Part shown: piece by piece, positions 54,342 to 62,026 of the stretch
How the letters are laid out: each line of letters opens with the position of its first letter
How positions within the stretch are numbered: position 1 is the stretch's first letter
NCBI RefSeq assembly: GCF_004331255.1
Contig: NZ_SJOF01000001.1
Location: 124,001-188,000, forward strand
Reading direction: 5' to 3'
DNA from: Acinetobacter sp. ANC 4173
GTDB lineage: Bacteria > Pseudomonadota > Gammaproteobacteria > Pseudomonadales > Moraxellaceae
DNA: 64,000 bases
The notes under the pieces: generated by a model
Told to the model about the DNA's origin: nothing
Seen by the model: only the letters and a program-made list of their open reading frames with translations
The model's database searches: none
Program-made: the position numbers and the translations under genes

Positions 54342-54370
54342 GTAACTTATAAGCATCTCGGAGAAATCGA

Positions 54371-54640
54371 ATGGCTTTAACAAACACAGATCGCGCAGAA
54401 ATCATCGCTAAATTTGCTCGTGCTGAAAACGACACTGGTTCACCAGAAGTTCAAGTAGCGCTTTTAACTGCTCAAATTAATGACTTACAAGGTCACTTTA
54501 AAGAGCACAAACACGACCACCATAGCCGTCGCGGTCTGATCCGTATGGTTAACCAACGTCGTAAGTTACTTGACTACCTAAATGGTAAAGATCATGGCCG
54601 TTATGTTGCTTTGATCGGTGCTTTAGGTTTACGTCGTTAA
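54371..54640 (+). CDS. rpsO: 30S ribosomal protein S15
   Basis: S15 is a primary 16S rRNA-binding protein of the 30S platform. The 89-residue product has the family signatures [20 protein letters not shown] (about 24-43), [21 protein letters not shown] and the C-terminal [19 protein letters not shown] ribosome site precedes the ATG. It is followed by pnp, as in E. coli. Confidence 0.98.
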   Translation: MALTNTDRAEIIAKFARAENDTGSPEVQVALLTAQINDLQGHFKEHKHDHHSRRGLIRMVNQRRKLLDYLNGKDHGRYVALIGALGLRR

Positions 54641-54705
54641 TTCGATTGAAACTTTTATTTTCGGATTATTGCATGTCAAATGCTGTATTACTGAAAACTG
54701 AAGTA

Positions 54706-54758
54706 TATCTAGCTATGTCTAGATAATGGGGAAGGGGCGAATGTTTCGCTCCTTCTTT
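54706..54758 (+). terminator. two hairpins between rpsO and pnp
   Basis: TATCTAG/CTAGATA (54706-54712 and 54719-54725) is followed by GAAGGGGCGAA/TTCGCTCCTTC (about 54731-54755, one wobble). Only TTTGTGTTT follows, so termination is probably partial, as at the rpsO-pnp junction in E. coli. Confidence 0.5.
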
Positions 54759-54776
54759 GTGTTTGAAAATAGTGTG

Positions 54777-54858
54777 TCTAGTGAGGTCGGCTTCTAAGCT
54801 TTGTCATTTGCGCAAGCTTTTGGGTTGCGAATGCCAAACCTTAGGGGTCTCCACTAGA
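54777..54858 (+). promoter_or_regulatory. long-range stem in the pnp leader
   Basis: TCTAGTG (54777-54783) and CACTAGA (54852-54858) can pair, bringing together an 82-nt leader segment with inner repeats AAGCTT (54796, 54814). In E. coli the pnp leader stem is cut by RNase III and then used by PNPase to control its own mRNA; a similar role here is inference. Confidence 0.4.
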
Positions 54859-54890
54859 AGAGCTGTTCACAAGAACTAGGAAAAAAATAC

Positions 54891-56984
54891 ATGTCTATGT
54901 TTAATATTATTCGTAAAGAATTCCAATACGGTCAGTACAATGTAGTACTTGAAACAGGTCGTGTTGCACGTCAAGCAAACACCGTTGTGGTTACAATGGG
55001 TGGCGTGACTGTTTTAGTTGCAGTTGTTGCACAGCCTAAAGCAAAAGCGGGTCAAGATTTCTTCCCGTTGACTGTTAACTATCAAGAAAAACAATATGCT
55101 GCGGGTCGTATCCCAGGTGGTTATGGCAAGCGTGAAGGTCGTGCATCTGAAGCTGAAACTTTAATTTCACGCTTAATTGACCGTCCAATTCGTCCGTTGT
55201 TCCCAGAAGGTTATTTCAACGAAATTCAAGTAACAGCAACTGTTATTTCTTCTGATAAAACGATGGAAGCTGATATTGCAGCAATGTTAGGTACATCTGC
55301 AGCGATGTCGATTGCAGGCACCCCATTCCGCGGTCCAATTGGTGGCGCACGTGTTGGTTTAATCAACGGTGAATACATCCTCAACCCAAACAATGAACAG
55401 TTGAAAGAAAGTGATCTAGACCTTGTGGTTGCAGGTACTGAATCAGCAGTTCTTATGGTTGAATCTGAAGCGAAAGAACTTTCAGAAGACCAAATGTTGG
55501 GTGCAGTGCTTTTCGGTCATGACGAAATGCAAATCGCAATTCAAGCCATTAAAGAATTTGCAGCCGCTGCGGGTGCAGTTGAGTCAACTTGGGTTGCTCC
55601 AACTAAAAATGAAGTCCTTCTTGAGCAATTAAAAACTGCTTTCGAAGCGAAAATTTCTGAAGCTTATACAATTGCGGTTAAGCAAGATCGTTATGCGGCA
55701 CTTGATGCACTTTATGCAGAAGCAGTTGCACAGTTTGTTCCTGAAAATGATGAAACTGGTATTGCTGACGAAGTAAATGAACTGTTTGAAGATTTGAAAT
55801 ACCGTACCGTACGTGACAATATTTTGTCTGGTAAACCACGTATTGATGGTCGTGACACGAAAACTGTTCGTGCGATTGATGTTCAAGTGGGTGTTTTAGG
55901 CCGTGCGCATGGTTCTGCATTGTTCACACGCGGTGAAACTCAGGCGTTGGTAACTACGACTTTGGGTAATACCCGTGATGCGTTGATGGTTGATACCCTA
56001 GCTGGTACGAAAACAGATAACTTCATGTTGCATTACAACTTCCCTGCATACTCTGTAGGTGAAACAGGTCGTGAATCTGGTCCTAAGCGTCGTGAAATTG
56101 GTCACGGTCGTTTGGCACGTCGTGGTGTACAAGCTGTTCTTCCTGCGGCTGACCGCTTCCCGTATGTGATTCGTATCGTATCGGATATTACTGAATCAAA
56201 CGGTTCATCTTCAATGGCTTCTGTATGTGGTGCTTCTTTATCCCTTATGGATGCAGGTGTTCCATTGAAAGCACCAGTTGCGGGTATCGCAATGGGTCTA
56301 GTGAAAGAAGGCGAGCGTTTCGCAGTACTTTCTGACATCTTGGGTGACGAAGATCACTTAGGTGATATGGACTTTAAAGTAGCAGGTTCTGCCAATGGTA
56401 TTACTGCACTTCAAATGGACATCAAGATTGAAGGGATTACTGAAGAGATTATGGAATCTGCATTAAACCAAGCTTATGCGGGTCGTATGCACATTTTGAA
56501 CGAAATGAATCAAGTGATTTCTCGTGCACGTTCTGAAATTTCAATGCATGCACCAACGTTCCAAGTGATCAACATCAACCCAGACAAGATTCGTGACGTG
56601 ATTGGTAAAGGTGGCGCAACCATCCGTGCCATTACGGAAGAAACTAAAGCTGCAATTGATATTGAAGACAACGGTACAGTGCGTGTATTTGGTGAAACTA
56701 AAGCTGCCGCTGCTGCTGCTGTTGCAAAAATCCAAGCGCTTACTGCTGAAATCGAGCCAGGCACAATTTACACAGGTAAAGTGATTCGTATTGTTGAATT
56801 CGGTGCGTTCGTAAATATTTTACCGGGCACTGACGGCTTACTTCACATTTCACAAATTTCAAACGAACGTATTGCCAATGTTGCAGACGTGTTGTCTGAA
56901 GGTCAAGAAGTGAGAGTACAAGTTGCTGATGTCGACAACCGTGGTCGTATCAAGTTAACCATGAAAGATGTTGAACAAGTTTAA
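54891..56984 (+). CDS. pnp: polyribonucleotide nucleotidyltransferase (PNPase)
   Basis: PNPase is a 3'-5' phosphorolytic exoribonuclease of the RNA degradosome. The 697-residue product has two RNase PH domains (about 1-210 and 320-545) joined by a helical domain, a KH domain (about 555-610, [18 protein letters not shown]) and a C-terminal S1 domain (about 620-690, [20 protein letters not shown]). Conserved [21 protein letters not shown] and the second-domain [18 protein letters not shown] are intact. AGGA precedes the ATG, and a terminator follows. Confidence 0.98.
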   Translation: MSMFNIIRKEFQYGQYNVVLETGRVARQANTVVVTMGGVTVLVAVVAQPKAKAGQDFFPLTVNYQEKQYAAGRIPGGYGKREGRASEAETLISRLIDRPIRPLFPEGYFNEIQVTATVISSDKTMEADIAAMLGTSAAMSIAGTPFRGPIGGARVGLINGEYILNPNNEQLKESDLDLVVAGTESAVLMVESEAKELSEDQMLGAVLFGHDEMQIAIQAIKEFAAAAGAVESTWVAPTKNEVLLEQLKTAFEAKISEAYTIAVKQDRYAALDALYAEAVAQFVPENDETGIADEVNELFEDLKYRTVRDNILSGKPRIDGRDTKTVRAIDVQVGVLGRAHGSALFTRGETQALVTTTLGNTRDALMVDTLAGTKTDNFMLHYNFPAYSVGETGRESGPKRREIGHGRLARRGVQAVLPAADRFPYVIRIVSDITESNGSSSMASVCGASLSLMDAGVPLKAPVAGIAMGLVKEGERFAVLSDILGDEDHLGDMDFKVAGSANGITALQMDIKIEGITEEIMESALNQAYAGRMHILNEMNQVISRARSEISMHAPTFQVININPDKIRDVIGKGGATIRAITEETKAAIDIEDNGTVRVFGETKAAAAAAVAKIQALTAEIEPGTIYTGKVIRIVEFGAFVNILPGTDGLLHISQISNERIANVADVLSEGQEVRVQVADVDNRGRIKLTMKDVEQV

Positions 56985-57003
56985 TACTTTGATCATCTTT
57001 TAA

Positions 57004-57036
57004 TAAAAAGCCTGCTCTACTGAGCGGGCTTTTTTA
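57004..57036 (+). terminator. intrinsic terminator after pnp
   Basis: AAAAAGCCTGCTC, loop TACT, GAGCGGGCTTTTTT. Confidence 0.92.
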
Positions 57037-57180
57037 TGCTTAACTTTTTTATTTAAGCGCGGTATAACGCGATAAAGTTTGTGGTGAAATTGCGATAAAA
57101 ATGAATATCCTAAGCATAATGCATTACACTCAACCGCATGAATTAAACAACAAGATTGACGGAATAGAGTGACAGAATAG

Positions 57181-58416
57181 ATGCAAAGCTACTATTTTTA
57201 TCAACATCCCACGGATGCTTATATTTACGTCCAACAACAGGCATTAGATGATGTGGAGCCTGAATTTATCTGGATTGATAGTACCCGAGAAGATGTCGTA
57301 AATCATGCCGAACACTGGCAAAGTCAAATGTTTGAAATGACAGGGGTGAGTCTGAACGAGTTTCACTTAAAAGATATTTTGAATCTGGAGCATCCGTGTG
57401 CTTTCGATGCGATGGAAGATTATGACTTGCTCATTTTCCGAAAACTCATTACGCCAGATGACAAAATTCAGACCGGTGAACAAGCTTTAGAGCAGCATGA
57501 GCATTTTTTTGGGCTGTCCACTACACCGATTAGTTTTATCCTGACATCACAGGTGTTGATTACTGTACGGGAGCAAGGCAATCAAATTATTGAGCAATAT
57601 ATCGAACGGATAAAATCAATAGCAGCACGCTCTTTGGATGAGCAAAATAAACCCCGTAAACTGTCGCATAGCCCTTTAGACTTGGCTTTACGTTTACTCA
57701 ATGCCATGGTTGATGGTTACTTGGATTTGAGAGTTCCGTTGACACGACGCGTAGAATATTGGCAACAAGAGTTATTGCAAGGCCATCGACGTTTTACCAA
57801 GTGGAATCAATTGTTGCAAGAAAACATGGCATTTCAGCAAATTGAAAATTTGTGTGAAGAGCAAATCGAGGTCTTGCAAGAATTACGCGATGAAATTGTT
57901 GAAAACTATTCACATTTGAAATCTAAAAAGCGCTCCGAAAAACGCGATATTGTGTTGGTACGTACCGATGATTTGGTCAGCCATGTGGAACGGATTCAAA
58001 AGCATACGACGCGTTTACGCAGTGCGGTACAGGCGGCAATCGAATTACATTTTTCAGCGATTGCCAATCAAACCAATGAAAATATGCGGATTCTGGCAAT
58101 TATTACCGCCATTTTTGCACCATTAACTTTACTGACAGGGATATATGGTATGAATTTTGAATTTATACCAGGATTAAAATCTCCAATTGGATTTTGGTTA
58201 ATGTTGATGGTGATGTTAATCACCACCGTTTGGCTCATATTGTATTTCTATCGTCGTCACTTAGTGGGTCGTGGAGAAAAAAGCGTCATTGATATGCTGG
58301 CACAACAACACCAAGATCAGCATGTGGGCCTACTCTGGTTTCTAGATTACGAACCCATCAAACAAGGGGTTAAAGTGACCTTGAAAGAAGTAGAAAAACT
58401 GACAAAATTAAAATAA
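57181..58416 (+). CDS. corA: CorA-family Mg2+/Co2+ transporter with C-terminal extension
   Basis: CorA is a homopentameric channel for Mg2+, Co2+ and Ni2+ in the inner membrane. The 411-residue product has a cytoplasmic alpha/beta funnel domain, a long helix (about 205-300), TM1 (about 305-325) with the filter motif YGMNFEFIPG and TM2 (about 338-358). E. coli CorA ends within about 10 residues of TM2. Here about 50 more residues follow, including DMLAQQHQDQHVGLLWFLDYEP, on the cytoplasmic side. The function of the tail is unknown. A cluster with ZntB is possible, but the motif does not discriminate. Confidence 0.9.
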   Translation: MQSYYFYQHPTDAYIYVQQQALDDVEPEFIWIDSTREDVVNHAEHWQSQMFEMTGVSLNEFHLKDILNLEHPCAFDAMEDYDLLIFRKLITPDDKIQTGEQALEQHEHFFGLSTTPISFILTSQVLITVREQGNQIIEQYIERIKSIAARSLDEQNKPRKLSHSPLDLALRLLNAMVDGYLDLRVPLTRRVEYWQQELLQGHRRFTKWNQLLQENMAFQQIENLCEEQIEVLQELRDEIVENYSHLKSKKRSEKRDIVLVRTDDLVSHVERIQKHTTRLRSAVQAAIELHFSAIANQTNENMRILAIITAIFAPLTLLTGIYGMNFEFIPGLKSPIGFWLMLMVMLITTVWLILYFYRRHLVGRGEKSVIDMLAQQHQDQHVGLLWFLDYEPIKQGVKVTLKEVEKLTKLK

Positions 58417-58524
58417 TCACCAGACAATACAAGAAGATGTCACGAAACTGACATCTTCATTTTATATGCTGTATATAGCCTAAAAAGTACGATCTGATTT
58501 TATTTTAATGGTGTCATGCACCAC

Positions 58525-58785
58525 TTAGGCTTGTGAATTTACATGATATTGCAGTAAGCGATAAATCTCATCCTTGAGACGCAGTTTTTTACGCTTTAAA
58601 GCTTCAATATCATCATTGATACGAAACACAGGATTCAACTCACGTTGGTAAATTTCCTGATCCAGCTCCGCGTGTTCTTCGAAAATTTTCGCAAAACGCG
58701 GATTATCCTGGCGCAATTGTGGAATAATTTCACGATGTTCAGGGAACATCAGTTTCACTTTCTTATTACATTCTTTAGTGTTCAT
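58525..58785 (-). CDS. DUF465 / YdcH-family small protein
   Basis: An 86-residue cytoplasmic helical protein. The YdcH pattern is visible: MFPEHREIIPQLRQDNPRFAKIF, a His and LDQEIYQREL, then DDIEALKRKKLRLKDEIYRLL. Members are about 75-80 residues and of unknown function. The frame reaches back to 58827. ATGs at 58785 and 58749 are both possible; the second gives the exact family N-terminus (MFPEH) and the first the longer form. Confidence 0.8.
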   Translation of the reverse strand: MNTKECNKKVKLMFPEHREIIPQLRQDNPRFAKIFEEHAELDQEIYQRELNPVFRINDDIEALKRKKLRLKDEIYRLLQYHVNSQA

Positions 58786-58874
58786 GGTAACCGTATTTCT
58801 CTTCAGTGAATGATAAAAGAACAACAACCCATTCCATGATGTTTCAATATCAGTGAACGGGCTGCATGAAGGGT

Positions 58875-59213
58875 TTATGGTTCTTGTATATGGGCATGTC
58901 GAACTTGGCGACGTAATTGTTGTACTTCATCAATCAGATCCAACATCATAGCGACTGCCGAAAAACTGGCATCAAAGTCACGTTGTAAACGATAGGCTTT
59001 ACGTGCACGTGTCACATCTTCACCAAAGAATTGATGAATCCGCTCTTCTGGGCGTGTGGCTAAAATATCGTATTCCAATAGTTGTAAAACCCATTCCGGG
59101 CTTTGACCACAGGCTTCGGCAAAATGTTTTAAATCGAAACTACGATGTTCATCGACGATCTCTGCGGTGCTATAACCGTCGCAAATAATTTCTCGATAAT
59201 GAATAGTTGTCAT
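58875..59213 (-). CDS. cbpM: chaperone modulator CbpM
   Basis: CbpM binds the J domain of CbpA and inhibits it. The 112-residue product has a MerR-like helix-turn-helix (about 1-70) and a C-terminal coiled-coil (DLIDEVQQLRRQVRHAH). AAGGAG eight bases before the ATG at 59213 decides the start over an upstream in-frame ATG. It begins 10 bases after the cbpA stop, the usual cbpA-cbpM pair. Confidence 0.9.
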   Translation of the reverse strand: MTTIHYREIICDGYSTAEIVDEHRSFDLKHFAEACGQSPEWVLQLLEYDILATRPEERIHQFFGEDVTRARKAYRLQRDFDASFSAVAMMLDLIDEVQQLRRQVRHAHIQEP

Positions 59214-59223
59214 AGCGTTCTCC

Positions 59224-60180
59224 TTAAAGTTGTCGAGGCTTAAACTGCTTAAAGGCTTCAGCAAAAGCGCGGTAAGCTTGTTCTTGCTCTGCGTTGTGTG
59301 CAGGTGGATTCACAATGTTTAGAATTAAGAATAAATGTCCTGCTGTTTTATTGGGAATCCCTTGATTTTTTAAACGTAATTGTTGTCCTGTTTTGGCATT
59401 TTTGGGTAGGTTCACCTGAACTTTCGTGCCTGCTGGTGTGAGTAACTCAATTTGTTGTCCTAACGTGGCTTCCCATGGGGTCACAGGCAGTGTGTAATAA
59501 ATATCTACACCTTCAACGCGGTATTGAGCGGTATCTTTGTAGTAAATTTCGATATACAAATCACCATTTTTACCTCCACGGATACCAGTTTGCCCTTGAC
59601 CTGCCAAGCGAATTTGTTGTCCTTCTTTCATTCCTTTCGGAATCTTGACTTCTAGGGTTTTACGTTGGACTTCTGGTTCACCATAGGCATTAATACTTGG
59701 AATTTGCAGCGTAATCTGTTGAGAAGTGCCATGAAAGGCAACGTCTAAGTCAACCTCTAGCTTGGCATGTTGATCTTCACCCCGAAAAGATGGCTGTTTT
59801 TGTTTATATTGATAATTGCCTCCTCCAAAACCCGTTCCAAAGCGACCGAATAAGTCTTCAAAGCCTGAGAAATCTGACGAACTACCTTGGCTAAATCCTT
59901 GTCGATAAAATTGAGCATCATCAAACCCAGACGCACCTGCCTGTCCTCCAAATCCTGAAAAACCTTCAGGATGATCTAAGATGAAGTCATATTCTTTTTT
60001 CTTCTCTTCGTTACTCAGCGTGTCGTATGCGACGTTGACTTCTTGCATACGAGCTTCAGCATCACTTTCTTTACTAATATCAGGGTGGTGCTTTCGTGCT
60101 AGCTTTCGATAGGCCTTTTTAATCTGGTCAGGAGGAGCATTGCGTGGTACTCCCAGAATTTCATAATAATTTTTAGACAT
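59224..60180 (-). CDS. cbpA: DnaJ-class co-chaperone CbpA
   Basis: CbpA is a class II J-domain protein that stimulates DnaK and can bind curved DNA. The 318-residue product has an N-terminal J domain (about 4-68) with the HPD motif in KHHPDISKE, a Gly/Phe-rich stretch (about 72-120, GFSGFGGQAGASGF), and two C-terminal substrate domains (from about 135). The DnaJ zinc finger is missing, which separates it from DnaJ. It is paired with cbpM. Confidence 0.93.
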   Translation of the reverse strand: MSKNYYEILGVPRNAPPDQIKKAYRKLARKHHPDISKESDAEARMQEVNVAYDTLSNEEKKKEYDFILDHPEGFSGFGGQAGASGFDDAQFYRQGFSQGSSSDFSGFEDLFGRFGTGFGGGNYQYKQKQPSFRGEDQHAKLEVDLDVAFHGTSQQITLQIPSINAYGEPEVQRKTLEVKIPKGMKEGQQIRLAGQGQTGIRGGKNGDLYIEIYYKDTAQYRVEGVDIYYTLPVTPWEATLGQQIELLTPAGTKVQVNLPKNAKTGQQLRLKNQGIPNKTAGHLFLILNIVNPPAHNAEQEQAYRAFAEAFKQFKPRQL

Positions 60181-60283
60181 ACGTATTTAATAAAATTGAT
60201 GATAATTTAATCAATATTATTATGTCTTTCTGAAAGTGGGAAGTAGTGTAGAACTGTTCGTATTTGTTTCAAATCATGACAAT

Positions 60284-60312
60284 CAAAAAAAGCCCACAGA
60301 GGGCTTTTTTTG
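60284..60312. terminator. bidirectional terminator between cbpA and the DUF2147 gene
   Basis: AAAAAAAGCCC, a short loop and GGGCTTTTTTT. It serves the DUF2147 gene on the minus strand. Confidence 0.85.
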
Positions 60313-60334
60313 TTGGAATAGCTGGGTTTGAATT

Positions 60335-60799
60335 TTACTGGACTTTCACCCATGTCATTTGGCGGACATTAGCTGAGCCTGCCTCTTGAGCGCGAATTTG
60401 CAAATATTTGGCTTGCTGAACTAAACGTGCTTCCGAAACATAATGATGCCCTGAAAGTGGATCCAGAAATTTACCTTCAATATATTGGTCGTGTTTTTCT
60501 GGATTTTGCTTTAAACCCGATAAAATGGTTAAGCCAATCATCGGGTGATTTTTTAAATGACCTGTGCATTTTTGGCAAGTGGTCAGTCTGTCCTTGCCTG
60601 ATAATGAGCGTATTTCGACCACTTGTGCACTGTAAATATTATGCTGGTTTTTACTGATGATGACATCTGCCAGTGAGTGACCTGTACGATCATCCATAGT
60701 TTTCCATTTGCCAATCAGGGGATCCGTGGCTGCCAAGCTGTAGGTACTGCATAGCAAAGTTGTAATGAAAACCGTACGGGAAAGAAAGCGAGTTCCCAT
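60335..60799 (-). CDS. DUF2147 periplasmic protein
   Basis: A 154-residue protein with a signal peptide (TVFITTLLCSTYSLA, cleavage after LAA). The mature part has the DUF2147 layout: DPLIGKWKTMDDRTGHSLADVII, a CxxC (TTCQKCTG), GLTILSGLKQN, and GKFLDPLSGHHY. Function unknown; the family is periplasmic or secreted. The CxxC might bind metal or form a disulfide. Confidence 0.85.
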   Translation of the reverse strand: MGTRFLSRTVFITTLLCSTYSLAATDPLIGKWKTMDDRTGHSLADVIISKNQHNIYSAQVVEIRSLSGKDRLTTCQKCTGHLKNHPMIGLTILSGLKQNPEKHDQYIEGKFLDPLSGHHYVSEARLVQQAKYLQIRAQEAGSANVRQMTWVKVQ

Positions 60800-61100
60800 G
60801 AAATATTACCTCAGTGTATATCCGTTAAGTTTCAATGAATCACCTATTAAAATGATGATTTTTTTATCATGTAGAGACGCAGTTCAACAAAAAAATTGTT
60901 ATCTTCGTCACGCTATTTTATCGTTTTTTCAATACTTTGAATATATATAACCCTGCTCCAAACCCACAGAAATCCGTGCTGTGGTGTCGCAAGTGGACAT
61001 GGAATGTTCTAAGAGGCTATTTATATTTAGCAGGGTATAAACTGCCTGTTGGTCAGCAATGAGATGCATAACAACAGGCAGATAGACGGTTGATGCGTGC
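60800..61100. other. intergenic region between the DUF2147 gene and hslO
   Basis: A 301-bp gap. It holds no ORF I can support. Its right half is rich in paired segments: ACCCTGCT/AGCAGGGT (60950-60957 and 61029-61036), an inner CCACAG/CTGTGG hairpin, and CTGCCTGTTG/CAACAGGCAG (61042-61051 and 61072-61081). The last hairpin lies just after hslO and may end its transcript, though it lacks a proper T-run. Confidence 0.5.
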
Positions 61101-61976
61101 TTAACTTAAATGTTCACCAAATAAACCGAGGGCTTCTTCGGCCGTGAACTGATATTGGGTATTACAGAATTGGCAATCCATAGCAATCGGATTTTGATGC
61201 TCTAGTGTTTCACGTACGGCTTCTACGCCAATTTGTTGTAAAGCATTGGCACAACGTTCTTTAGAACAGGTACAGCCAAACTTTAATTGTTCAATTTCAG
61301 GTAGGCGAACGTCTTCTTCATTGTATAAACGATACAGAATTTCATTGGCATCTAAGTCTGTTAGCTCATCGATTTTTAATGTTTCAGTCAGCATGGTTAG
61401 ACGTGGCCATAAATCCTCATCGATACGTTGCTGTTCTTCTTCACTGATGCGCGGTAATAACTGAATGAGTAAACCACCCGAGCGTTGAGCCGTACTTGCC
61501 AATACAATACGGGTAGGAATTTGCGCTGAAAGATCATAATACTGCATCAAGCAGCCCGCTAAGGTAGGTTGATCTAAAGGTACAATCCCTTGATAACGCT
61601 CACCAAATTCAGGTTCAATGTTAATAAAAAGAATTGGATTACTGAGCGCTTTCAGCACCGTACTGCTGTCAGTTGCGGCGTGGAAACGCAAATCTTCTTC
61701 ATAGTCGGCTAAGGCACGAACTTCACCGACATGGTTACATTCCGCCATGGCCCATTTAAATGTTCCAGAGGCTTGAATTTGTAAGCTGATACGCCCTTTA
61801 ATTTTCAGCGTGCTGGCAAGCAAGGCGGTTGCACTGAGCATTTCACCCAGTAAAATTTGTACGGCTTGTGCGTAGTCACGTTGGGCAAGAATCGTTTGTA
61901 AGGTTTCTTCCAAATGAACGACTTCACCACGAACAGGGCAATCTTCAATATAAAAGCGTTGACGTATATCAGACAT
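61101..61976 (-). CDS. hslO: redox-regulated chaperone Hsp33
   Basis: Hsp33 is a holdase activated by oxidative unfolding. The 291-residue product has the N-terminal domain and the redox switch with four zinc cysteines: CTCSKERC (CxC) near residue 234 and CQFC (CxxC) near residue 268. GGAGAAAATT before the ATG at 61976 decides the start over an in-frame ATG four codons upstream. Confidence 0.95.
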   Translation of the reverse strand: MSDIRQRFYIEDCPVRGEVVHLEETLQTILAQRDYAQAVQILLGEMLSATALLASTLKIKGRISLQIQASGTFKWAMAECNHVGEVRALADYEEDLRFHAATDSSTVLKALSNPILFINIEPEFGERYQGIVPLDQPTLAGCLMQYYDLSAQIPTRIVLASTAQRSGGLLIQLLPRISEEEQQRIDEDLWPRLTMLTETLKIDELTDLDANEILYRLYNEEDVRLPEIEQLKFGCTCSKERCANALQQIGVEAVRETLEHQNPIAMDCQFCNTQYQFTAEEALGLFGEHLS

Positions 61977-62026
61977 AATTTTCTCCAAAACCCTGCTTTA
62001 ATGGTGGTGATATTGTAAAACACAAG

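Larger units (their letters stand above)
53286..54370. other. gene-free region between recD and rpsO
   Basis: A 1085-bp stretch without a convincing coding region. It holds a candidate small RNA ending at 53536, a second hairpin-rich stretch ending in a terminator at 53813, and the rpsO promoter and leader at the right end. A 107-codon minus-strand frame here crosses the terminator and hairpins and has no ribosome site. From 53820 to 54240 I see only AT-rich sequence. Confidence 0.6.
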
